Positions 8,231 to 17,129 of a DNA stretch of 64,000 bases are shown here, piece by piece (position 1 is the first letter of the stretch; each line of letters opens with the position of its first letter). The notes beneath the pieces are model-generated. The model ran no database searches, was not told the DNA's origin, and was given only the letters and a program-made list of their open reading frames with translations. The stretch covers positions 4,650,001 to 4,714,000 of the forward strand of contig NZ_CP031417.1 in NCBI RefSeq assembly GCF_003367395.1, read 5' to 3'. This DNA is from Pseudolabrys taiwanensis. GTDB lineage: Bacteria; Pseudomonadota; Alphaproteobacteria; Rhizobiales; Xanthobacteraceae. Made by a program: the position numbers and the translations under genes.

Positions 8231-9430
8231 GTGACCTCGCACCTTTTGCCGACCTACGCGCGCGTCGATCTCGCTTTTGAGCGGGGTGAGGGCGCTTGGC
8301 TTTATACGGCTACGGGCGAGCGTTATCTCGACTTCACCTCGGGCGTTGCCGTCAATGCACTCGGTCACGCCCATCCCAAGCTGATCGCGGCGCTGACCGA
8401 GCAGGCGCACAAGGTCTGGCACGTGTCCAATCTGTACCGTGTTCCCGGCGCGGAACGGCTGGCCGATCGCTTGTGCGCGGCCTCCTTTGCTGACTTTGCG
8501 TTCTTCTGCAACTCCGGCACCGAGGCCATGGAAGGCGCCATCAAGATGGCGCGCAAGTATCACGCCGTATCGGGTCGGCCCGAGCGGTTCCGCATCATTA
8601 CGTTCGAAGGCGCGTTCCACGGCCGCACGCTGGCGGCGCTCGCCGCGACCGGCAACAAGAAGTATCTTGAAGGCTTCGGCCCGCCGGTCGAAGGCTTCGA
8701 CCAGGTGCCTTACAACGACATCGAGGCGGTCAAGAAGGCCATCGGTCCGGCAACCGCCGGCATCCTCATCGAGCCGGTGATGGGCGAGGGCGGCGTGCGC
8801 GTCGTGCCGCATTCCTTCCTGCGGGCGCTGCGCGAGCTGTGCGACCAGCACGGTCTCCTGTTGATCTTCGACGAGATCCAGACCGGCATCGGCCGCACCG
8901 GCGCGCTGTTCTCGTATCAGCTCTCGGGCGTGGAGCCCGACATCATGACGCTGGCCAAGGCTCTCGGCGGCGGTTTCCCCATTGGTGCTTTCCTCGGCAC
9001 GGCGGAAGCGGCCAAGGGCATGACCCCGGGCACACACGGCTCGACCTTCGGCGGCAACCCGCTCGCCGTTGCAGTCGCCAACGCGGTGCTCGACGAGGTG
9101 ATGGCCGATGGCTTCCTCGAGGGCGTCAAGCAAAAGACGCTCAAGCTGAAGCAGCGGCTCGCCGAGCTGAAGGATCGCCACGCCTCCGTGATCGCCGAGG
9201 TGCGCAACGAAGGCCTGCTGATCGGCCTGCGTTTGGTGCCGCCGGTCGCCGAAATGGTGGATGCGCTGCGGGCCGAGAAGATGGTGGCGCCGGCCGCCGG
9301 CGACAACGTCCTGCGCCTCCTGCCGCCGCTGATCATCGGCGACGAAGAGATTGCGTTCGCAGTCGACGCCATCGATCGCGCCTGCCAGCGGCTGGCGCAG
9401 GCCCACGCTCCCGCCAAGGGAGCCGCCTGA
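8231..9430 (+). CDS. argD: Acetylornithine aminotransferase
   Basis: PLP enzyme of arginine synthesis that converts N-acetylglutamate semialdehyde and glutamate to N-acetylornithine and 2-oxoglutarate. The 399-residue protein begins [20 protein letters not shown], the usual ArgD N terminus. It has [16 protein letters not shown] for PLP phosphate binding, [13 protein letters not shown] with the PLP-contacting Asp, and Lys243 in [13 protein letters not shown] as the Schiff-base lysine. The GTG at 8231 is chosen because an in-frame TTG two codons upstream is weaker; the ribosome-binding site is poor for both. The stop overlaps the argF start by 1 bp. Confidence 0.95.
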   Translation: MTSHLLPTYARVDLAFERGEGAWLYTATGERYLDFTSGVAVNALGHAHPKLIAALTEQAHKVWHVSNLYRVPGAERLADRLCAASFADFAFFCNSGTEAMEGAIKMARKYHAVSGRPERFRIITFEGAFHGRTLAALAATGNKKYLEGFGPPVEGFDQVPYNDIEAVKKAIGPATAGILIEPVMGEGGVRVVPHSFLRALRELCDQHGLLLIFDEIQTGIGRTGALFSYQLSGVEPDIMTLAKALGGGFPIGAFLGTAEAAKGMTPGTHGSTFGGNPLAVAVANAVLDEVMADGFLEGVKQKTLKLKQRLAELKDRHASVIAEVRNEGLLIGLRLVPPVAEMVDALRAEKMVAPAAGDNVLRLLPPLIIGDEEIAFAVDAIDRACQRLAQAHAPAKGAA

Positions 9431-10356
9431 TGTCTGGCAACGACGTGCGGCATTTCCTTGATCTGATTGATATTCCGAAGCCGGTCCTGCATGGGCTCAT
9501 CGACAAGAGCCGTGCGATGAAGGCCGAGCGTGCCAAAGGCGTGCGTCGCGCGCCGCTCGAGGGCAAGACGCTGGCGATGATCTTCGACAAGCCGTCGACG
9601 CGCACGCGCGTGTCCTTCGACGTCGCCATGCGCCAGCTCGGCGGCGAGGCGATCATGCTGACCGCTCAGGAGATGCAGCTCGGACGCGGCGAGACGCTCG
9701 CCGACACCGCGCGCGTCCTGTCGCGCTTCGTCGACGCCATCATGATCCGCACGCTCGATCACGAGGCGGTCGCGGAGATCGCGCGCTATGCGACGGTGCC
9801 GGTGATCAACGGGCTGACGCGCCGGTCGCATCCCTGCCAGGTGCTGGCCGACATCATGACCTATGTCGAGCATCGCGGCCCCATCCAGGGGCGCACCCTG
9901 GCTTGGTCGGGCGACGCCAACAATGTCTGCGCCTCGCTGATGCACGCTGCGGAACGCTTCGACTTCCGTCTGCGCGTCGCGACCCCGCCGGAACTCAAGC
10001 CGAAGAAGTGGCTGATGGACTGGGTGAAGTCCTCCAAGGCGGCGATCGAGATCGGCGATGATCCGGAAGCGGCGGTGAAGGATGCCGACTGCGTCTTCAC
10101 CGACACCTGGGTATCGATGGGCGATCGCGAGGCCAAGCACCGCCACAACATCCTCAAGCGCTATCAGGTCAATGCCAGCCTGATGGCCAAGGCGAAGCCG
10201 GACGCGTTATTCATGCACTGCCTGCCGGCGCATCGCGGCGAGGAAGTCACCGACGAGGTGATCGACGGGCCGCAGTCCGTGGTGTTCGACGAGGCCGAGA
10301 ACCGTCTGCACGCGCAGAAGGGCCTCCTCGCCTGGTGCCTGCACGCCGACGCCTGA
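9430..10356 (+). CDS. argF: Ornithine carbamoyltransferase
   Basis: Makes citrulline from ornithine and carbamoyl phosphate. The 308-residue product has the carbamoyl-phosphate motif [10 protein letters not shown] (S56-T-R-T-R60), [33 protein letters not shown] and the ornithine loop [11 protein letters not shown] (HCLP at 263-266). VSMGD, a hallmark of anabolic OTCases, is present in the [10 protein letters not shown] segment. It overlaps argD by one base (TGATG), the common alphaproteobacterial argD-argF order, with hslO next in line. Confidence 0.96.
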   Translation: MSGNDVRHFLDLIDIPKPVLHGLIDKSRAMKAERAKGVRRAPLEGKTLAMIFDKPSTRTRVSFDVAMRQLGGEAIMLTAQEMQLGRGETLADTARVLSRFVDAIMIRTLDHEAVAEIARYATVPVINGLTRRSHPCQVLADIMTYVEHRGPIQGRTLAWSGDANNVCASLMHAAERFDFRLRVATPPELKPKKWLMDWVKSSKAAIEIGDDPEAAVKDADCVFTDTWVSMGDREAKHRHNILKRYQVNASLMAKAKPDALFMHCLPAHRGEEVTDEVIDGPQSVVFDEAENRLHAQKGLLAWCLHADA

Positions 10357-10530
10357 GAGAGCGGCGTTACAGCGGATCCACCCGCGCTGCCGTCCGGCGG
10401 CGCGGCCGTAATGTGCCCGGCCAGCCACACTGCTGTCGCTAAGAAGACGTGGACGCCCGGCATAAAGCCGGACGGGACGACCGAGATCTCAGGACTCGAA
10501 ATTCGGCGCTCGTGCGCTACATAAGACGTC

Positions 10531-11544
10531 ATGACCGACATGAGCGACTATTCAGCGATCCCGACCCGGGCACCGTCCGCTGCCACCGTGGACGATGCCG
10601 TGCTGCCGTTCGAGGTTTCTAGCCTCGATCTGCGCGGCCGCGTGGTCCGTCTCGGCCCCGTGGTGGACGAGATCCTCGAGAAACACGCCTACCCGCAACC
10701 CGTGGCCAAACTTCTCGGTGAAGCCTTGGTGCTCACGGTGATGCTCGGTTCGGCCCTCAAGATCGAGGGCCGCTTCATTTTGCAGACGCAGGCCGATGGC
10801 CCGGTGCGGATGCTGGTGGTCGATTTCATGGCGCCCAACAAGGTGCGCGCCTGCGCGCGCTTCGATCAGGATCGCGTTGCCGAGGCTATTGCCGCGGGCA
10901 AGACCGATGCCGGTACGTTGCTCGGCGACGGCCATCTCGCGATGACCATCGACCAGGGGCCCGATATGAGCCGCTATCAAGGGCTCGTGGCCCTCAATGG
11001 CGGCAGCCTGGAGGATGCCGCGCACGAGTATTTCCTGCGCTCCGAACAGATTCCGACCCGCGTCCGGCTTGCCGTCGCGGAGGAACTGCGCGCGCGCGAG
11101 GGCGGTGCCACGCATCGCTGGCGCGCCGGCGGTATCATGCTTCAGTTCCTGCCGAAGTCAGCGGACCGCGCGCGCGTCGCCGACCTTCATCCTGGCGATG
11201 CGCCGGAAGGCGTCGAGGCGCATGCCGTCGTGGAGGACGAGTCCTGGGTCGAAGGCCGCGCGCTGGTGTCGACTGTCGAGGACGTCGAACTGATCGATCC
11301 TGAACTGTCGAGCGAGCGCCTCGTCTATCGGCTCTTCCACGAGCCGGGCGTGCGCGTGTTCGAGGCCACTGATGTGCGCGCGGAATGCTCCTGCTCGCGT
11401 GACGCCGTGGAGAGCATGCTCAAAAGCTTCTCGCAGGATGACCGCGATCACATGGTCGAGAACGGCAAGATCTCCGTTACCTGCGAGTTCTGCAGCGCGA
11501 ATTACGAGTTCGCGCCCGCCGATGTGGGCGCCAACGAAAGCTGA
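10531..11544 (+). CDS. hslO: Redox-regulated chaperone Hsp33
   Basis: Hsp33 is a cytosolic holdase switched on by oxidation of a zinc-bound cysteine centre. The 337-residue product has the large substrate-binding domain first (VRMLVVDFMAPNKVRACARF, YFLRSEQIPTRVRLAV). The C-terminal zinc site follows, with Cys286-x-Cys288 (ECSCSRD) and Cys318-x2-Cys321 (CEFCSANY). It follows argF after 174 bp, a known order in Hyphomicrobiales. The gap contains nothing clear apart from GC-rich sequence. Confidence 0.95.
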   Translation: MTDMSDYSAIPTRAPSAATVDDAVLPFEVSSLDLRGRVVRLGPVVDEILEKHAYPQPVAKLLGEALVLTVMLGSALKIEGRFILQTQADGPVRMLVVDFMAPNKVRACARFDQDRVAEAIAAGKTDAGTLLGDGHLAMTIDQGPDMSRYQGLVALNGGSLEDAAHEYFLRSEQIPTRVRLAVAEELRAREGGATHRWRAGGIMLQFLPKSADRARVADLHPGDAPEGVEAHAVVEDESWVEGRALVSTVEDVELIDPELSSERLVYRLFHEPGVRVFEATDVRAECSCSRDAVESMLKSFSQDDRDHMVENGKISVTCEFCSANYEFAPADVGANES

Positions 11545-11566
11545 CGGCGCGTGCTAGCATGGCGGC

Positions 11567-12268
11567 ATGCGCCCGATTCTCGCCGCTCTGCTGGTGATCG
11601 CGCCCGCCGCCGCAAGTGCGGAAAGTTGTCCGGCACCGCTCGCCGCCGCCCATAAACTTGTTCTGGTGACAGCCACGACGCTTGCAAGCAGCACGGCAAG
11701 CCTGCAACGCTTTACCCGCGCCTCACTTCAATCGCCGTGGCTGGCAGACGGAGGCCCGACAACGGCGCTGATCGGCCGCAACGGCGTCGCATGGGGATAT
11801 GCGTTTCGCCGCATGGCGCGGCCCGGCGAGCCGATCAAGACCGAAGGCGACAAGCGCGCGCCGATCGGCTTCTATCGTCTCGGTGCGAGCTTCGGATTTA
11901 CGCCGTCGTTACGCCAGGACCAACTGCGGATACGCGCCGATACCGTCTGCGTCGACGACGCGTCATCTCCTGCCTACAACACCATTACCTCGCGTGCGCG
12001 CATCGGCAGCGAGGTGCATGGCGAGAACATGGCGCGCGTGCCCTACTACCGGCATGGCCTCCTGGTGGATTATCCCACCAGCCGCGCGGCGCGCGGTGGC
12101 TCGTGCATTTTCGTCCATCTGTGGACGCCGAATAATAAAGGAACTGGCGGCTGCGTCGCTTTGCCCGAGCCGCAGCTCATTAGTCTCCAGCGCTTTGCCG
12201 AAAGCGGTGCCGTGCTCGCCATTCTGCCGCATCAGGCGCTCGAGCGCTTCAAGGGCTGTTTGCCGTGA
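11567..12268 (+). CDS. Secreted L,D-transpeptidase (YkuD-fold) family protein
   Basis: The 233-residue product starts with a signal peptide (MRPILAALLVIAPAAASA). It has the later part of the YkuD catalytic domain: His184 in CIFVHLWTP and Cys196 in GTGGCVALPE match the H-x(n)-GC pattern of cysteine L,D-transpeptidases that cross-link or edit peptidoglycan. The family consensus is SHGC, but here the residues before Cys are TGG, as in the divergent YkuD branch. The AYNTITSRARIGSEVHGENM region fits that branch. It begins 22 bp after hslO and is convergent with apaG (10-bp gap). The exact reaction is inferred. Confidence 0.75.
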   Translation: MRPILAALLVIAPAAASAESCPAPLAAAHKLVLVTATTLASSTASLQRFTRASLQSPWLADGGPTTALIGRNGVAWGYAFRRMARPGEPIKTEGDKRAPIGFYRLGASFGFTPSLRQDQLRIRADTVCVDDASSPAYNTITSRARIGSEVHGENMARVPYYRHGLLVDYPTSRAARGGSCIFVHLWTPNNKGTGGCVALPEPQLISLQRFAESGAVLAILPHQALERFKGCLP

Positions 12269-12278
12269 CCGTCGTGCT

Positions 12279-12671
12279 TCAGTTGATCGTGCGCTCTGCG
12301 TAGCTTGAATCGAGCGAGAAGGCTGGGATCTCGATGTCGAATCGTTCTCCGTCGGCCGTCACCATGCCGTAGCTGCCGACCATGAAGCCGGATGGGGTCG
12401 GCAGGGGCACGCCGCTTGTGTATTCGTATGACTCGCCGGGCTTGAGCACCGGTTCCTCGCCCACGACGCCGGGGCCTTTGACTTCCTGCAGGCGACCGGT
12501 TGCATCGGTGATGCGCCAATGGCGTGTCTTGAGTTGGACAGTTTCATCACCAAGATTTGTAATGTCGATCGTATAGGCCCAAAAGTAATAACCGTTGCTG
12601 GGCGACGACCGCTCCGAAACGAAGCGGGGCGTCACTGTGACCTCGATCTTGCGGGTAACCGCGCGATACAT
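12279..12671 (-). CDS. apaG: ApaG protein (DUF525)
   Basis: Small immunoglobulin-like-fold protein of uncertain role, historically tied to Co2+/Mg2+ homeostasis and Ap4A. The 130-residue protein is typical in length. It carries the ApaG run YYFWAYTIDITNLGDETVQL, then RHWRITDATGRLQEVKGPGV, GEEPVLKPGESYEYTSG and PSGFMVGSYGMV. It is convergent with the L,D-transpeptidase gene and divergent from opgC. Confidence 0.95.
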   Translation of the reverse strand: MYRAVTRKIEVTVTPRFVSERSSPSNGYYFWAYTIDITNLGDETVQLKTRHWRITDATGRLQEVKGPGVVGEEPVLKPGESYEYTSGVPLPTPSGFMVGSYGMVTADGERFDIEIPAFSLDSSYAERTIN

Positions 12672-12763
12672 CTATCTAGAATCCTGCTACTTTACGGCGG
12701 CTGTTGCTCTCGCGACCCGCGCCTGGATTATGACCGAAAGCTCGCACGAAAGAAACGGCGTCC

Positions 12764-13918
12764 ATGGCTCCGGTTAAGACCGAACGCGACCTGCGGCTTG
12801 ATCTGTTCCGCGGTTTGGCCCTCTGGCTGATCTTCCTCGACCATATTCCGTCGAACGCGGTGAGCTGGATCACTATCCGCAACTATGGGTTTTCCGACGC
12901 GACCGAGATCTTCGTCTTCATCTCGGGCTACACTGCGGCGTTCGTTTACGGCCGCGCCATGCAGGAGCATGGCATCATGGTGGCAGGGGCACGCGTGCTC
13001 AAACGCGCCTGGCAGATCTACGTCGCACATGTCTTCTTGTTTGCGATCTATCTCGCCGAGATTTCCTATGTCGCCCATTCCTTCGACAACCCGCTTTACA
13101 CGGAAGAAATGGGTGTCCTCGACTTTCTGAAGAACCCCGACGTCACGATCCTTCAGGCGCTGGTGCTGAAGTTCAAACCGGTGAACATGGACGTGCTGCC
13201 GCTCTATATCGTGTTGCTGGCCGGCTTTGCGCCGGTGTTGTGGTTGTTGCTGCGTGCACCGTCGCTGGCGCTTATCGCATCCGCGGTGCTGTATACGCTG
13301 ACATGGTTGTTCGATTGGAATTTTCCTGCCTATCCGAGCGGCAGCTGGGTATTCAACCCGCTGGCTTGGCAGTTGCTGTTCGTGTTCGGTGCTTGGTGCG
13401 CCCTCGGCGGCGCCCGAAATCTGACGCGGTGGATCAATTCGCCGGTGCTGGTGGGCCTTGCCGTTGCTTATCTGCTGTTCGCATTTCTTATCGCGCTGAC
13501 GTGGTATTTTCCACGGCTTGGCTCGTACGTGCCGGAAGTGGTCGGCGACCTCATTTATCCGATCGACAAGACTAACCTCGATGTCTTGCGGATCCTCCAC
13601 TTTCTATCGCTCGCCATCATCACGGTCTATTTCGTCCCGCGTGACTGGCCGGCATTGCGCTCCAAAGCCTTATGGCCAGCCGTTGTATGTGGCCAGCATT
13701 CGCTCGAAACGTTCTGCCTCGGTGTGTTCCTGTCCTTTGCCGCGCACTTCGTCTTCACCGAGGTATCGAACCGCGTGCTCGTCCAGTTCGTGGTGAGCCT
13801 CATCGGCATCCTCGTGATGGTGGGCGCGGCGGCGCTGCTTTCGTGGTATAAGCGCGTCGAGCGACAGGGACCGCGTCCGCCAACGACCAGGCCGGGCTAC
13901 GCGGGGGGCGACGCATGA
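12764..13918 (+). CDS. opgC: OpgC-family membrane acyltransferase
   Basis: The 384-residue protein is largely hydrophobic, with about ten membrane helices. It begins with the acyltransferase signature RLDLFRGLALWLIFLDHIPS, followed by GFSDATEIFVFISGYTAAFV. This is the pattern of OpgC, which adds succinyl groups to periplasmic glucans from inside the inner membrane. The stop overlaps the next gene by 4 bp (ATGA), so it is translationally coupled to the first of two SGNH-family genes. The context suggests a decoration system for a periplasmic or exported glycan. The succinyl specificity is from family knowledge only. Confidence 0.85.
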   Translation: MAPVKTERDLRLDLFRGLALWLIFLDHIPSNAVSWITIRNYGFSDATEIFVFISGYTAAFVYGRAMQEHGIMVAGARVLKRAWQIYVAHVFLFAIYLAEISYVAHSFDNPLYTEEMGVLDFLKNPDVTILQALVLKFKPVNMDVLPLYIVLLAGFAPVLWLLLRAPSLALIASAVLYTLTWLFDWNFPAYPSGSWVFNPLAWQLLFVFGAWCALGGARNLTRWINSPVLVGLAVAYLLFAFLIALTWYFPRLGSYVPEVVGDLIYPIDKTNLDVLRILHFLSLAIITVYFVPRDWPALRSKALWPAVVCGQHSLETFCLGVFLSFAAHFVFTEVSNRVLVQFVVSLIGILVMVGAAALLSWYKRVERQGPRPPTTRPGYAGGDA

Positions 13919-14682
13919 TCGGGCGAGTACTACTTTTGCTGGCATTGCAGCTGCCGGTAGGAGCGGCGATGGCTCAATCTGTGGGCGACATGCCCGCGGA
14001 ATGCCGGGTGGCCGAGCATCTGGTCGAGAACGGGATTCCGCTGCCGCGCGTCACCAAGGCGATCGCCAACAAACGTCTGTCCATCCTGGTCGTCGGAGCC
14101 GGCTCCTCGCTATTGCCAGGACCGAATGGCGCGCAAAACGCGTATCCAGCACGGCTGCGTGCCGCCCTGGCCGAAAAATTTCCCGGTGTCGAAATTTCGC
14201 TCGCCACCGATGTGAAGGCGAGGCGGACCGCGCTGGAGATGGTCAAGGTGCTGCCGGAGGATATTGCGGCAGCCAAACCCGAATTGGTTGTCTGGCAAAC
14301 CGGCACGGTCGACGCCATGCAGGGGGTGGACCAAGATGAGTTCAGCCAAGCCCTTGGCAAAGGCATAGCCAAGGCGCGGGCCGCTGGTGCCGACGTGGTC
14401 CTGGTCAACTCCCAGTACAGTCCCCGCACCGATGCGATGATCGCCCTTGGCTCGTACGGCGAAACCCTTCGCTGGGTTGCAGTGCAGCGGGAAGTCCCCT
14501 TGTTCGATCGTTTCAGCGTGATGAAGCTTTGGGGCGATCTGGGAACCTTTGATTTATACTCCGCGACTAAAAAACTTGACATAGCGGGGCGTGTTCATGA
14601 TTGCATTGGGCGGTTGCTGGCGGACCTGATCGTGGCCGCAGCGAAACCGGAGGCGCCGCCCGCGCCGGCGCCTGACAAGTGA
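13915..14682 (+). CDS. SGNH-hydrolase-fold secreted protein, probably catalytically inactive
   Basis: The 255-residue product has a signal peptide (MIGRVLLLLALQLPVGAAMA). The fold resembles the downstream paralogue: block I is ILVVGAGSSLLPG, block III LVVWQTGTVDAM and the end FDLYSATKKLDIAGRVHDC. Compared with the paralogue, the block III Asn of LGTNS is replaced by Val, and the C-terminal Asp and His of DGLH are replaced by Lys and Asp. The usual triad therefore seems lost. It overlaps opgC by 4 bp. It may be a binding partner or accessory factor for glycan acylation; that is inference. A Pro/Ala-rich tail closes the protein. Confidence 0.7.
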   Translation: MIGRVLLLLALQLPVGAAMAQSVGDMPAECRVAEHLVENGIPLPRVTKAIANKRLSILVVGAGSSLLPGPNGAQNAYPARLRAALAEKFPGVEISLATDVKARRTALEMVKVLPEDIAAAKPELVVWQTGTVDAMQGVDQDEFSQALGKGIAKARAAGADVVLVNSQYSPRTDAMIALGSYGETLRWVAVQREVPLFDRFSVMKLWGDLGTFDLYSATKKLDIAGRVHDCIGRLLADLIVAAAKPEAPPAPAPDK

Positions 14683-14766
14683 TCCCCTAGAAAGGGGCTG
14701 CTCTTGAAGCTCTTCCGGCTGATTGTGCAGTGTGAGTCTCATCGCCGGGGGCCAGGAGTACGCCGC

Positions 14767-15564
14767 TTGTTAAGGCATGCCCTTTTTCGTCGCGCGGTTC
14801 GGCCGCTGACCGCCGCGCTCATTGCAGGTTTGTTTCCGTTCGCCGCCTGGGCGGGCACCGCCGTGCCGCGGTGCAACAACCCCTTCGATCTCCTCCGTCT
14901 CGCGAGTCCGCTGAAGCGACTTCAGCATCGGCTGACAACCACTGACCCGATTACGGTCGTGGCTATCGGCTCGTCGTCGACGGCGGGTGCCGGCGCGAGC
15001 TCGCCCGCCAAGAGCTATCCGAGCCAATTGGAGGCCGCGCTTAAGGCGCACTTTCGGGGCCATACGCTGACCGTGCTCAATCGCGGCGTCAACGGCGAAG
15101 AGATTGGCGACATGCTCAAGCGCTTCGGCACGGACGTTGTGGCATTGAAGCCCGATCTGGTGCTTTGGCAGCTTGGCACCAATTCCGTGATGCGCGATCA
15201 GCAGATCGGCGCCCACGGGTCTCTCATTCGCGACGGCCTGAGACAGATTCGCGCCATCGGCGCCGACGTCGTGCTGATCGATCCGCAATACGTGCCCCGC
15301 GTGATCGCCAAGCCGGATGCCGAGCGCATGGTCGAGTTTTTGGCGCTGACCGCGAAGCAGGAGAATATCGATCTGTTCCGTCGCTACGAGTTGATGAAGC
15401 GTTGGTATCAGGTCGACCATCTGAGCTTCGACACCTTCGTCTCACCTGACGGGCTGCACCTGAACGATTGGAGCTATGCCTGTATGGCCAAAGGTCTCGC
15501 CGATGTGATCGCCGAAGCGGCACAGCGCCCGGTGCAGGCGGCCACGGTCCGTTCCTCCCGATAA
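14767..15564 (+). CDS. SGNH/GDSL-family secreted hydrolase
   Basis: About 265 residues from a TTG at 14767, chosen because AGGAG sits at 14754-14758 and the product then begins with a compact signal peptide ending in AAWA. An in-frame TTG at 14704 would add 21 residues. Catalytic blocks are visible: VAIGSSSTAGAGAS (block I Ser), NRGVNGEEIGDM (block II), LVLWQLGTNS (block III Asn) and SPDGLHLN (Asp-x-x-His). It is probably a periplasmic esterase or acyltransferase acting on a glycan, given opgC two genes upstream. About 30% of positions look shared with the preceding paralogue by eye. Confidence 0.75.
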   Translation: MLRHALFRRAVRPLTAALIAGLFPFAAWAGTAVPRCNNPFDLLRLASPLKRLQHRLTTTDPITVVAIGSSSTAGAGASSPAKSYPSQLEAALKAHFRGHTLTVLNRGVNGEEIGDMLKRFGTDVVALKPDLVLWQLGTNSVMRDQQIGAHGSLIRDGLRQIRAIGADVVLIDPQYVPRVIAKPDAERMVEFLALTAKQENIDLFRRYELMKRWYQVDHLSFDTFVSPDGLHLNDWSYACMAKGLADVIAEAAQRPVQAATVRSSR

Positions 15565-15573
15565 ACCGTCACG

Positions 15574-15601
15574 CCGGGGCCTGGCTGAAAGCCTGCCCCG
15601 G
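15574..15601. terminator. GC-rich hairpin after the SGNH gene
   Basis: CCGGGGC (15574-15580) pairs with GCCCCGG (15595-15601) and an inner GGCT/AGCC stem closes a GAA loop. It lies 9 bp after the stop at the convergent junction with metZ. There is no T run, so it may stabilise the 3' end rather than terminate. Confidence 0.45.
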
Positions 15602-15713
15602 AAGCCGCACCGTCGGACGCCATAGTTTTTCGGGTGTGGATCGCCGCCAGCGCGCGCCTGCGAGGCGTAAACGCGGCCGGCGACGTCCGAATGTTTGACG
15701 CGTGGTCGCGCGG

Positions 15714-16901
15714 TTAGACTTTGTCCAGCGCGGTCAGCAGGTCCTCGATCAGGTCATCCTGATGTTCGAGACCGGCGGAGAAACGCACCAAACCATCACC
15801 GATGCCGAGTTCAGCGCGCTGCTCCGGCGTCAGACGCTGATGCGTCGTTGTGGTCGGATGCGTGATCAGGCTCTTGGAGTCGCCGAGATTGTTGGTGATA
15901 CCGGTGAGCTTGAGCCCGTTCAGGAAACGGAATGCGCCTTCCTTGCCGCCCTTCACCTCGAATGAAACGAGTGTCGAGCCTGCCTTCATCTGCTTGGCAA
16001 CGACGTCGGCCTGGGGATGATCCTTGCGCCCTGGGTAGATCAGGCGCGTGAGCTTCTTGTGGCCGGCCAGTGCATCGGCAATCGCGGCGGCACTCTTGGT
16101 CTGCCGCTCGACGCGTACCGGCAGCGTCTCGAGACCCTTGAGCAGCACCCACGCATTGAACGGTGACAACGACGGTCCGGTCTGCCGGATCAGATTGTGC
16201 ACGTTGTCCATGATGAACTTCTCGGAGGCGAGAATGCAGCCGCCCAGCACGCGACCCTGGCCGTCGATGTGCTTGGTCGCAGAGTAAACGACGCAATCGG
16301 CGCCGAGCTTGAGCGGGCTCTGGTAGAGGGGCGTCGCGAACACGTTGTCGACCGTGAGCGTCGCGCCGGCATTGTGTGCGATGTCGGCGACGGCCTGGAT
16401 GTCATAGACCTCCAAGGTCGGGTTGGTCGGCGTCTCCATGAAGAACACCTTTGTGTTCTTGGTGACGGCGTTTTTCCATTGGTTGAGATCGGCGCCGTCG
16501 ACCAAGGTCGAGGTGACGCCGAAACGGCCGAGCCAGTCCTCGATGACCCAACGGCACGAGCCGAACAGGGCCTTGGCCGCGACGATGTGATCGCCGGCTT
16601 TGACCTGGCCCATCAGCGCGGTGGTGACGGCTGCCATGCCTGTCGCCGTCGACCGTGAGGCCTCGGCGCCTTCGAGCTGCGCCATGCGCTGCTCGAACAT
16701 GCTCATAGTCGGGTTCGAATAGCGCGAGTAGACGTAACCGGGGATTTTGCCGGAGAAGCGGGCCTCGCAGGCCTCGGCGCTCTCGTAAATGTAGCCCTGC
16801 GTGAGGTAGAGCGCCTCGGACATCTCGTTGAATTGCGAGCGCAGTGTGCCGCCGTGGACGAGGATTGTTTCGGGGCGGTAATTCTTCTCAGACGCAGCCA
16901 T
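15714..16901 (-). CDS. metZ: O-succinylhomoserine sulfhydrylase
   Basis: PLP enzyme of methionine synthesis that joins O-succinylhomoserine and sulfide to homocysteine. The 395-residue protein has the Cys/Met-metabolism signature SATKHIDGQGRVLGG with Schiff-base Lys210, the SRYSNPTMSMFEQRMAQLEG stretch and ETPTNPTLEVYD. METZ-type wording at the N terminus (TILVHGGTLRSQFNEMSEAL) separates it from MetB/MetC. A SAM-II riboswitch and an intrinsic terminator precede it, which confirms a methionine-pathway role and repression by S-adenosylmethionine. AAGGAGG (16906-16912 on the minus strand) precedes the ATG. Confidence 0.95.
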   Translation of the reverse strand: MAASEKNYRPETILVHGGTLRSQFNEMSEALYLTQGYIYESAEACEARFSGKIPGYVYSRYSNPTMSMFEQRMAQLEGAEASRSTATGMAAVTTALMGQVKAGDHIVAAKALFGSCRWVIEDWLGRFGVTSTLVDGADLNQWKNAVTKNTKVFFMETPTNPTLEVYDIQAVADIAHNAGATLTVDNVFATPLYQSPLKLGADCVVYSATKHIDGQGRVLGGCILASEKFIMDNVHNLIRQTGPSLSPFNAWVLLKGLETLPVRVERQTKSAAAIADALAGHKKLTRLIYPGRKDHPQADVVAKQMKAGSTLVSFEVKGGKEGAFRFLNGLKLTGITNNLGDSKSLITHPTTTTHQRLTPEQRAELGIGDGLVRFSAGLEHQDDLIEDLLTALDKV

Positions 16902-16946
16902 GCCGACCTCCTTGAGCCTGCCGGGCTCCGGTCCCGCGCGGGCAAC

Positions 16947-16977
16947 AAAAAACCGGCCGGAGAATAATCTCGGCCGG
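16947..16977 (-). terminator. Intrinsic terminator in the metZ leader (riboswitch expression platform)
   Basis: On the minus strand, CCGGCCG (16977-16971), an 11-nt loop, CGGCCGG (16959-16953) and six T (16952-16947) form a classical Rho-independent terminator. It lies between the SAM-II aptamer and the metZ start, about 45 bp before the start codon. Confidence 0.85.
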
Positions 16978-16992
16978 GCACACGCGTCCCCG

Positions 16993-17049
16993 GCCTTTTA
17001 GCGATTTGTTTTACGTGGCTGCAAGCCGGCCGGCTCAAATGACCACGGG
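16993..17049 (-). ncRNA. SAM-II riboswitch upstream of metZ
   Basis: The leader reads CCGTGGTCATTTGAGCCG, then GGCTTGCAGCCACGTAAAAC and AAATCGCTAAAAGG. These match the SAM-II (metA) consensus, including the invariant CTTGCAGCCACGT and TCGCTAAA pieces. The P1 stem CGTGG/CCACG and the pseudoknot ATTTG/CAAAT can both be drawn. SAM binding should reduce metZ expression. SAM-II is known upstream of metA, metX and metZ in alphaproteobacteria. Confidence 0.9.
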
Positions 17050-17058
17050 ATAAGGCCG

Positions 17059-17088
17059 CTTGTAGCGGGGCGCACGGCTTCCCGTCAA
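17059..17088 (-). promoter_or_regulatory. Candidate promoter for the metZ leader
   Basis: On the minus strand, TTGACG (17088-17083), an 18-bp gap and TACAAG (17064-17059) place transcription start near 17052, just ahead of the SAM-II aptamer. Confidence 0.5.
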
Positions 17089-17129
17089 GGCACCCGTCGG
17101 GTTAGATCGGCTCGTCTGGAGTAAAGGTC

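Noticed and set aside
7307..9406. A long minus-strand open frame covering argD antisense and continuous with gcrA
   Set aside because: Only the last 162 codons resemble a protein family; the rest is antisense to argD with no ribosome-binding site, and GC-rich codon bias opens such frames.
10357..10530. Possible small gene or RNA between argF and hslO
   Set aside because: No start with a ribosome-binding site, no stable hairpin with a T run and no known RNA motif were found.
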